Below are positions 58,502 through 64,000 of a stretch of DNA of 64,000 nucleotides, piece after piece. The notes beneath the pieces were generated by a model. It was not told the origin of the DNA. It was given only the letters and a program-made list of their open reading frames with translations, and did not search any database. The translations under genes were made by a program, and so were the position numbers. The DNA comes from Aliirhizobium wenxiniae (lineage in GTDB: Bacteria; Pseudomonadota; Alphaproteobacteria; Rhizobiales; Rhizobiaceae): assembly GCF_019511445.1 (NCBI RefSeq), contig NZ_JAEUAN010000031.1, forward strand, positions 1 to 64,000. Reading direction: 5' to 3'. Every line of letters begins with the position of its first letter. Position 1 is the stretch's first letter.

Positions 58502-58678
58502 CTATCTACTCAGACGATGTACGTTGGCAGCTGCGACCCGGAGTGCCCGTAGCTTGGCACTCTTCTCTTCAAGAAGAAGGCGCTCCTCTTTAGCCGTTTC
58601 CTGCGCCACTTTGTTCGTATGCTCGAACGCGGCCGCGTGCTCTTGCACGGTCGGAGTCCTGCCGATCCTGCTTACCAT
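58502..58678 (-). CDS. Small hypothetical protein
   Basis: A 58-residue frame from the ATG at 58678 (a longer start at 58813 exists). Sequence MVSRIGRTPTVQEHAAAFEH, then KVAQETAKEERLLLEEKSAK and LRALRVAAANVHRLSR. A single long charged helix, similar in character to the protein at 56494. Unknown function. Confidence 0.45.
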   Translation of the reverse strand: MVSRIGRTPTVQEHAAAFEHTNKVAQETAKEERLLLEEKSAKLRALRVAAANVHRLSR

Positions 58679-58954
58679 GAGGTCATCTCGTCGTTTTTGA
58701 GGATTTCCTAATAAATGGTCGGAAAAGCAAACATCTTCAACAGCGATCCCGCGATGGCAGTCATCACGCAAGCGCATGGCTTCGCCCTTGCGTGCTGTAT
58801 CTACAAGTACCATCTAATTTACGCCGCCCCGCAATCAGCGCAGTCTCCGCAGCGACCTCTCCGTCGCACGTCGATAGCCGCGCACGGGGTATGAGGGCGC
58901 TCCCGGAAACGGTCGAGCGCCCTCGGCTTGTTTTTCGTCATTCATGGGATCGGC

Positions 58955-59527
58955 ATGTCAGCAAAGAATAGTCTCGTCATCTTTTTCCACGGCATAGGCG
59001 CGTCCGGAGCGCAGTTGATGCCGCTCGCCACGTCCTGGCGAACAGCACTTTCCAATAGCCGCTTTGCCGCTCCGGACGCTCCGTTCACACATTGGCGCGG
59101 TCACCAATGGTTTCGTGTCGATGGCAATCCGCTTGCTCCCGAAAACATCCGATCAGCTCGAGACGGGTTCGACCAAACGGTGTCTGATATCATTCGTGAA
59201 GAAGGCTTCGGGGGAACGCATGACCGCATCGCCTTCGTCGGCGTCTCACAGGGTGCAATTGTCGCTCTCGATGCCGTCGCTTCCGGCCGTTGGCAAGTAG
59301 GAGCACTCGTCTCCTTCGCTGGCCTTCTCCCGCCGATGAAGATTTCCGCCAAAAGTAATCGAACCCCAGTCCTGCTGCTACACGGGAAGGATGACCGGAC
59401 GATACCGGCTGTCGCGTCAACGGTGGCGGCCAACCAGCTCGGCGCCGCAGGTTTCCATGTCGAAGCCGAGATCTTACCGGCTGTCGGCCATACGATTTCA
59501 CCGGGCGGCGCAGAGAGGGCGCTTTAA
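58955..59527 (+). CDS. Carboxylesterase/phospholipase-type alpha/beta hydrolase
   Basis: A 190-residue protein from the ATG at 58955. The oxyanion region is LVIFFHGIGASGAQLMPLAT, the nucleophile lies in IAFVGVSQGAIVALDAVASG (GxSxG), the acid in VLLLHGKDDRTIPAVAS and the histidine in ILPAVGHTISPGG. Length and motifs match the small carboxylesterase/lysophospholipase (YpfH-like) family. Cytosolic. It is separated from the HARP-like gene by 59 bases in the same direction. Confidence 0.85.
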   Translation: MSAKNSLVIFFHGIGASGAQLMPLATSWRTALSNSRFAAPDAPFTHWRGHQWFRVDGNPLAPENIRSARDGFDQTVSDIIREEGFGGTHDRIAFVGVSQGAIVALDAVASGRWQVGALVSFAGLLPPMKISAKSNRTPVLLLHGKDDRTIPAVASTVAANQLGAAGFHVEAEILPAVGHTISPGGAERAL

Positions 59528-59586
59528 TTCCTGCAGAAGTCGCTCGCGTGATGGAAACCGCCACGCCTGCCGGACGTTTCCCGCAA

Positions 59587-60449
59587 TGAACAGTGAGGAC
59601 GAACACGAGGAAGGGTCCCATTCGGAACTGGAAACGGTGTCGTTCGCGTTCGACCGGATGACCGTCGCGCGTTTCCGAGAACGTTCCCGCGCGCTCGCTG
59701 GAACGACGCCCTCCAGGCATGGACGGTCCCTGGCGCCACCGCACGTCGACGCATCGACCGCTGGCTGGCGAGTGAAGCTTCCCGCCGAACTCCCTACGAG
59801 GAGGAGCGCGGACGCGACGCCTACGAGTTCGAACCCATCCTCAGCCCTTACTTGATGGTCCACGACCGCGGCTTTCGGATCAGGACACCTTATTCGAAGG
59901 CCGTCGTCGAAGAGCTCAGGCAGATCCCGTTCGCGCGGTGGAATAGAGAAGGGAAGGTGTGGGAGGTTCCTTACGCCGCCTATGACGAGCTGCAGCATCG
60001 TTGGGAGACGATTGAGGCGGCTGCAAAACGAAATGAGCCGGAAGAGCGGCGCAAGCGCGCCGAGGCTCGGAGAGGGACTGAGGAAGAGGCGAAGGCTAAG
60101 CGCCGGTCCGTGGAACGCCGGAAAAAACGCTTGTCCGTGCCATGTGACGACCTGCCGCCACCTGATCGCCCCGTCGCGGCGGCCCGGTACGGGATCGTCG
60201 TCTTCATCGAGGTGACGGGCGAACGGGTCGATGCCGGAGAGGTTGCCGAACTATCCGCACGCGGATGACGAACACGTCTGGGCCTTATGGCGCTCGCCCA
60301 CTACTGACGAACTCGTCCACACATGGCCCACACGAGCGGAACCGGGAAATTACGAACGGGAACGTGGCTGGTGGCAGCCTACCCTTGAGGAGCTTCGCGA
60401 CGCCCGGCGAAAGAAACGCTGTCAACGCGCCAAGCTCCTTGTAGAGTGA
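59587..60449 (+). pseudogene. Protein with two HARP-like repeats, broken by two frameshifts
   Basis: Three frames hold consecutive pieces. The first (from 59587) reads MNSEDEHEEGSHSELETVSF and DRMTVARFRE. After a shift near 59683 the next frame gives FPRARWNDALQAWTVPGATA, RRRIDRWLASEASRRTPYEE, then YSKAVVEELRQIPFARWNRE and GKVWEVPYAAYDELQHRWET. A second shift near 60245 leads to YPHADDEHVWALWRSPTTDE and ends RRKKRCQRAKLLVE at 60449. The two segments with RWN..x..W.VP resemble each other and the HARP domain of annealing helicases. Part 2 alone (59852-60268) could still be translated. Confidence 0.7.
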
Positions 60450-60528
60450 TTACGCTTTTTTCACAGATGTTTACCGGGAACAGATGGGAGACATGCGGGT
60501 TGTAGGCGCAAACAACAGGAGAGACCTC

Positions 60529-61056
60529 ATGAAAAAGATCCTACTCGCCTCCGCCTTCATCCTGACGGCCACCGGTGCCTTCGCCCAGTCCGCCACGGAA
60601 TCAAGCGGTGTGAACTCTGCGCTCGGCGTAGCGCCGAAGACTGAAGACTTCATCCTGCAGGCGTCTGCCAGCGACATGTTTGAGATCGAATCCAGCAAGC
60701 TCGCGCTTCAGAAGGGTGACGAACCCACCAAGGCTTTCGCTCAGCAGATGATCACTGAGCACGAGAAGACCTCCTCCGAGCTCAAAGCCCTTCTGGCGGG
60801 CGGCAAGGTTCAGGGCAACGCGGTCACGGCCTTGACGGAAGACCACAAGGAAGAAGTAGACGAGCTCGCCAAGTTGGACGGGGCTGAATTTAACGAGGAA
60901 TATATCGACGATCAGGTCGAAGCCCACGAAGATGCCGTCGATCTCTTCAAGCGCTATGCAGAAGAAGGCGAGAACGCCGAGTTGAAGGCTTGGGCTGCGA
61001 AGACGCTGCCTGCACTGGAACATCACTACAAGATGGCCCAGGATCTCGATAAGTAA
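60529..61056 (+). CDS. DUF4142 exported protein
   Basis: A 175-residue protein from the ATG at 60529 (AGGAGAG upstream). The signal peptide MKKILLASAFILTATGAFAQ is followed by a helical DUF4142 domain: TEDFILQASASDMFEIESSK, AFAQQMITEHEKTSSELKAL, EDHKEEVDELAKLDGAEFNE, YIDDQVEAHEDAVDLFKRYA. This is a four-helix, ferritin-like periplasmic fold, with His and Glu/Asp in helices that could bind metal. Function unknown, often stress induced in rhizobia. Confidence 0.85.
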   Translation: MKKILLASAFILTATGAFAQSATESSGVNSALGVAPKTEDFILQASASDMFEIESSKLALQKGDEPTKAFAQQMITEHEKTSSELKALLAGGKVQGNAVTALTEDHKEEVDELAKLDGAEFNEEYIDDQVEAHEDAVDLFKRYAEEGENAELKAWAAKTLPALEHHYKMAQDLDK

Positions 61057-61468
61057 GCAAGCGACATGGCTCCGGTCAATTCGCGGCTGAACAATGGCCG
61101 TGTTGAAGAGAGTGGCGAAACTATGGAACGGAACCTGGTGTTTCGTATTAATTGCTTTGTTACTCGACGCTCGTGACCACGGATGTAATGGCACCGGTGA
61201 AAAGGCGACAACGAGGAAGGTCGGTGCGAACTCGTCCGGCCTTTTTTCGTTGCCTGCAATAATCGGCGGCATGGTCGAGACGTTGTGTGAACTGTCTGTA
61301 GGACTCTTGGAGCCAAACAGGTTTAAAAAGGCTGCGTCATCGCAACACGTCAAATCGAGCCCGATGCCGTCAATACCTCGTCGGTCGATAGACTTACACG
61401 CGCCATGAGGGTCGTGGGCTGTGAGCATCTGTCGCTGTATAAACTGGCTCAGTTGCAGAAAAGGGTAG
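61057..61468. other. Non-coding stretch of about 410 bases
   Basis: I see no gene or family on either strand. It holds the end of the DUF4142 transcript and the end of the histidine kinase gene. Confidence 0.4.
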
Positions 61469-63469
61469 TCAGGCTTGAAGGGCTGCTCGTGTCACCGCGT
61501 CCGAAAGCTCTGACTGCAGGAATGGTTTATCCAGTTTGATGAATTGCCGCGCGCCATGACTTGGCAACTCGGCATAGCCGGTCGCGAGGATGACAGGTGT
61601 CTCTGGTTTCAGTTTTTCGACGGCCTCGACGAGCTGAAGGCCAGTCATTCCCGGCATGGCATGATCGGTCACGATGAGATCGATCGCCTCTTGCGCGAGG
61701 ATCTGCAGGGCTTGTTTGCCGGAGGTTGCCTCCACGACGATGTGACCCAAGTCCTCCAGCATCGCCGCTGTGTTCATCAAAACGAGTGCATCGTCATCAA
61801 CGGCCAGAACCTTCAGCGATTTTTGGTGCAGGCTCTCAGTTGTGAGAACCGGCTGAGACTGCGAGGTCATCTCTTCGTCCTGGTAGGCCACAGGAAGCCA
61901 CAACTCGACTGCTGTGCCTGTACCTAGTTGACTGCGCAGGACGAGGCGGCCGCCAGACTGGGCGGCAAGACCATCCACCATGGGAAGGCCGAGGCCCGTT
62001 CCCTTTCCAACACCCTTCGTCGTAAAAAACGGCTCGGTTACTCTGGCAAGGGTAGCTTCATCCATGCCTTCTCCCTCATCCTCGACGGTCAGGCAGACGT
62101 AGTTGCCTGGAGTTAGATCTTGACCTTCAGGCGTGCACACCTCCGCCGGCCGCGCGGAAATCCGGATAGCGCCACCCGCCGGCATCGCGTCTCGCGCATT
62201 GGCGATGAGGTTCAAAAGCGCCGTTTCCAATTGTCCAGGATCGGTCAGTGCGTGCGGAAGGGCGCGTGGAATGCTGGTTTCGATCCGGATGTTGGCCGGG
62301 ATCAACTGGTTGAGCAGTTCCTGCATGCTGTAGATCGAAGCGGCAAGATCAACAGGTTGTTGTTGTAGATCCTGGCGGCGAGCGAATGCCAGCATTCGCT
62401 GTGTCAGAGACGCACCCCTCTTTGCGCCTTCGACGGCGTTTTCCAGAAGTGCCTTGGCACGCACGTCCTCCTGCGGCAGGCGTTTACGCAAAAGTTCCAA
62501 ACTACCGAGGACTGCGGACAAGAGGTTGTTGAAATCATGAGCGGCCCCACCTGTGAACTGACCGACCGCTTCCATCTTCTGAGCTTGCCGTAGCTTGGCC
62601 TCGGCCTCTCGTTTTTCTGTGATATCGCGGGTGATCTTTGCGAAGCCGACGAACTCTCCCGCATCATAGATAGCGTCGACGACGACACTGGCAAAAAAGC
62701 GCGTTCCGTCTTTCCGGACGCGCCAGCCTTCGCTTTCAAATCGTCCCTCCTTGCGTGCAGATTTCAAGGCGAATTGCGGGCGTCCATTTGCCAGATCCTC
62801 GGCGGTATAGAAGGTTGAGAAGTTCTTTCCGATAATCTCCTCGGCGTTGTACCCTTTTATCCGCTCAGCACCGGCATTCCAGCTTTGAACATTTCCATCC
62901 GGATCCAGCCTATAAATCGCATAGTCAGAGACGCTGTCGATCAAGAGTGCGAGATTGCTCTCAGTATCCTGAAGTCGCTGTAGCGTGTTTTGAAGTTGGG
63001 CCGTTCGTTCCTGAACCCGTTGTTCAAGCTCGTTGTTGAGGGTCTGAAGTGAATTCTCGGCAGCCTTGCGGGCGCTAACATCGCGCGTGAGTGCGAGCTG
63101 GCCTATGCGGCCGTCATCGAGTTCAATCGGGACGGCGTGGGTTTCCATGTGCCGTCTGGTGCCATCGAGACTGATTATATCGAATTCCCAACCGAGCCGC
63201 TCGCCTGAGCAAACGCGATCGTGGTGCTTCAACCAATCGTCCCGATGATCTTCGGCTATAAGATCGAAAGTACAGGCGCCAGCGACACGATCCCAACTGT
63301 CCGAGCCAATCATAGACAGGCCTGCGGCGTTCATATGCAGCAAGTCACCGTTGGGAGCGACGACCTTGATGCATTCGGGGGTCGTCTCGATGATCGCCTG
63401 AAGGAATGCGTCCGAGCCAGACCTGCTATCAAACGAAAATGCCTGCGCCAACCCTCTGAGTAAATCCAT
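61469..63469 (-). CDS. Hybrid sensor histidine kinase (PAS-PAS-HK-REC)
   Basis: A 666-residue protein; ATG 63469 follows AGGAAAGGG. Two PAS domains (about 20-140, FLQAIIETTPECIKVVAPNG; about 190-310, YRLDPDGNVQSWNAGAERIK) flank a coiled coil. The HisKA box is AVGQFTGGAAHDFNNLLSAV (phospho-acceptor His, with the HDFNN form). The ATPase boxes are NLIANARDAM, VEDEGEGMDEATLARV and GKGTGLGLPMVDGLAAQSGG. The C-terminal receiver has DDDALV, LIVTDHAMPGMTG (phospho-acceptor Asp) and KLDKPF. There is no membrane helix, so this is a cytosolic sensor. A separate response regulator is not encoded nearby. Confidence 0.9.
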   Translation of the reverse strand: MDLLRGLAQAFSFDSRSGSDAFLQAIIETTPECIKVVAPNGDLLHMNAAGLSMIGSDSWDRVAGACTFDLIAEDHRDDWLKHHDRVCSGERLGWEFDIISLDGTRRHMETHAVPIELDDGRIGQLALTRDVSARKAAENSLQTLNNELEQRVQERTAQLQNTLQRLQDTESNLALLIDSVSDYAIYRLDPDGNVQSWNAGAERIKGYNAEEIIGKNFSTFYTAEDLANGRPQFALKSARKEGRFESEGWRVRKDGTRFFASVVVDAIYDAGEFVGFAKITRDITEKREAEAKLRQAQKMEAVGQFTGGAAHDFNNLLSAVLGSLELLRKRLPQEDVRAKALLENAVEGAKRGASLTQRMLAFARRQDLQQQPVDLAASIYSMQELLNQLIPANIRIETSIPRALPHALTDPGQLETALLNLIANARDAMPAGGAIRISARPAEVCTPEGQDLTPGNYVCLTVEDEGEGMDEATLARVTEPFFTTKGVGKGTGLGLPMVDGLAAQSGGRLVLRSQLGTGTAVELWLPVAYQDEEMTSQSQPVLTTESLHQKSLKVLAVDDDALVLMNTAAMLEDLGHIVVEATSGKQALQILAQEAIDLIVTDHAMPGMTGLQLVEAVEKLKPETPVILATGYAELPSHGARQFIKLDKPFLQSELSDAVTRAALQA

Positions 63470-63827
63470 CCCAACCCTTTCCTCTCGCCCTATAGGACTC
63501 GGCCGCGATATATAAGGCTCTCTGTATGAACAGCAATGCTTGCGGCCCCTAGGAGCCATCCTCGCGAAGTCCACTGTCGTGTTGGTCCGATAGCGTACGG
63601 TACTCAACAACCAGTATGTTTTGTCACGGAAGGCGTTCAGTCCTGACAACATCCGGCTCCTTTTGTCCGAGATGGCCGCTAATCGGCGACGTAAGGATAA
63701 GTTGCGCGTCTCAAAATTGACGTGGCGCGGCAGCTCCAGCTTGTCTTCTTCGCGCTCTGCATCACAGTTCTCGCAATAGCGCCTTAGAAATTCGCGTGCT
63801 ATTTGTCCCGCGAACGGGGGGATCACG
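63470..63827. other. Divergent intergenic region, about 360 bases
   Basis: The histidine kinase frame stays open upstream of its start, with no start-site support. The segment must carry the promoters of the divergent kinase and of the gene at 63828. No operator-like palindrome was noticed. Confidence 0.4.
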
Positions 63828-64000
63828 ATGAGGCTGAAGCTCATTGCGGTAGCAGCGGCAGCGCTTGTGCCAGTGGTTACTATGCTCGGCTACAACGAAA
63901 TCGTAATGCGCCAGCAGCGTAACGATGAGGTCCGCGCCCTGGCCGCTCAGGCCGCCCGCCAAGCGTCATCAGAAGTGGAGCGCATCGTCGAGGGGCTGCG
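63828..64000 (+). CDS. Membrane sensor protein, N-terminal part (runs off window)
   Basis: From the ATG at 63828 (GGGGGATC upstream) the frame stays open to the window end, 57 codons. It begins with a membrane helix, MRLKLIAVAAAALVPVVTML, then a soluble part, YNEIVMRQQRNDEVRALAAQ and ASSEVERIVEGLR. A helix followed by such a coiled region is the usual start of a periplasmic-sensing (Cache-type) kinase, cyclase or chemoreceptor. The output domain is outside the window. Confidence 0.6.
   Translation, partial: MRLKLIAVAAAALVPVVTMLGYNEIVMRQQRNDEVRALAAQAARQASSEVERIVEGL

Noticed and set aside
63470..63844. N-terminal extension of the histidine kinase
   Set aside because: The frame is open, but the sequence is not domain-like and the start at 63469 has a strong ribosome-binding site.

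Overview
The window looks like accessory DNA from a Rhizobium/Agrobacterium-type alphaproteobacterium. The grounds are GC-rich genes, a ROSE-type RNA thermometer in front of a small heat-shock gene, DUF982, a FecR/CHASE2 gene pair, two IS110-type transposases, and very many TetR, LysR and AraC regulators set beside small oxidoreductases. I see no rRNA, no complete tRNA, no replication or partition genes and no CRISPR array, so chromosome versus large plasmid cannot be decided.

Layout. 0-8 kb is a decayed zone. It has the start of an IS110-family transposase, a HigA-type antitoxin whose toxin gene carries an in-frame stop, intact RidA, ChaC-type and LysR genes, a Cys-rich mini-protein, a ROSE element with an hsp20 gene interrupted by an in-frame TAA, a DUF982 gene, a multiply frameshifted PAS-GGDEF pseudogene and a headless iron-type ABC ATPase. 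8-18 kb holds a TetR/MFS pair with a clear operator, a candidate MITE, a prolyl-oligopeptidase fragment, a quinone-oxidoreductase-type enzyme, RidA, SDR, and three hydrolases with epoxide-hydrolase-type active sites. A complete IS110-family transposase gene follows (17.8-18.9 kb). 19-50 kb is a chain of regulator-plus-enzyme modules: seven SDRs across the window, two aldo/keto reductases, metallo-beta-lactamase fold, HAD dehalogenase, class II aldolase, DJ-1/PfpI, ABM, flavin reductase, MFS and a racemase. 50-64 kb is signalling and envelope material: a CHASE2-GGDEF-EAL protein with a FecR protein carrying 54 Gly-Asn units, a gene-poor stretch, a VOC protein, a carboxylesterase, a broken two-repeat HARP-like gene, a DUF4142 protein, a hybrid histidine kinase and the start of another membrane protein.

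How the genes work together. Several modules can be read from the DNA as small regulons. A TetR at 39.9 kb shares a GGAAC-type operator with the MFS pump behind it. A TetR at 46.6 kb shares a second operator with a periplasmic protein, cytochrome b and molybdoenzyme operon. TetR genes at 9.6, 15.1, 19.3 and 22.2 kb each have palindromes or repeats at their own promoter. The overall theme is sensing small organic or reactive compounds and reducing, hydrolysing or exporting them. That theme comes from protein families, not from identified substrates.

At least nine loci are interrupted, truncated or frameshifted. This may be real decay of accessory DNA or in part a base-calling problem; raw reads would separate the two.
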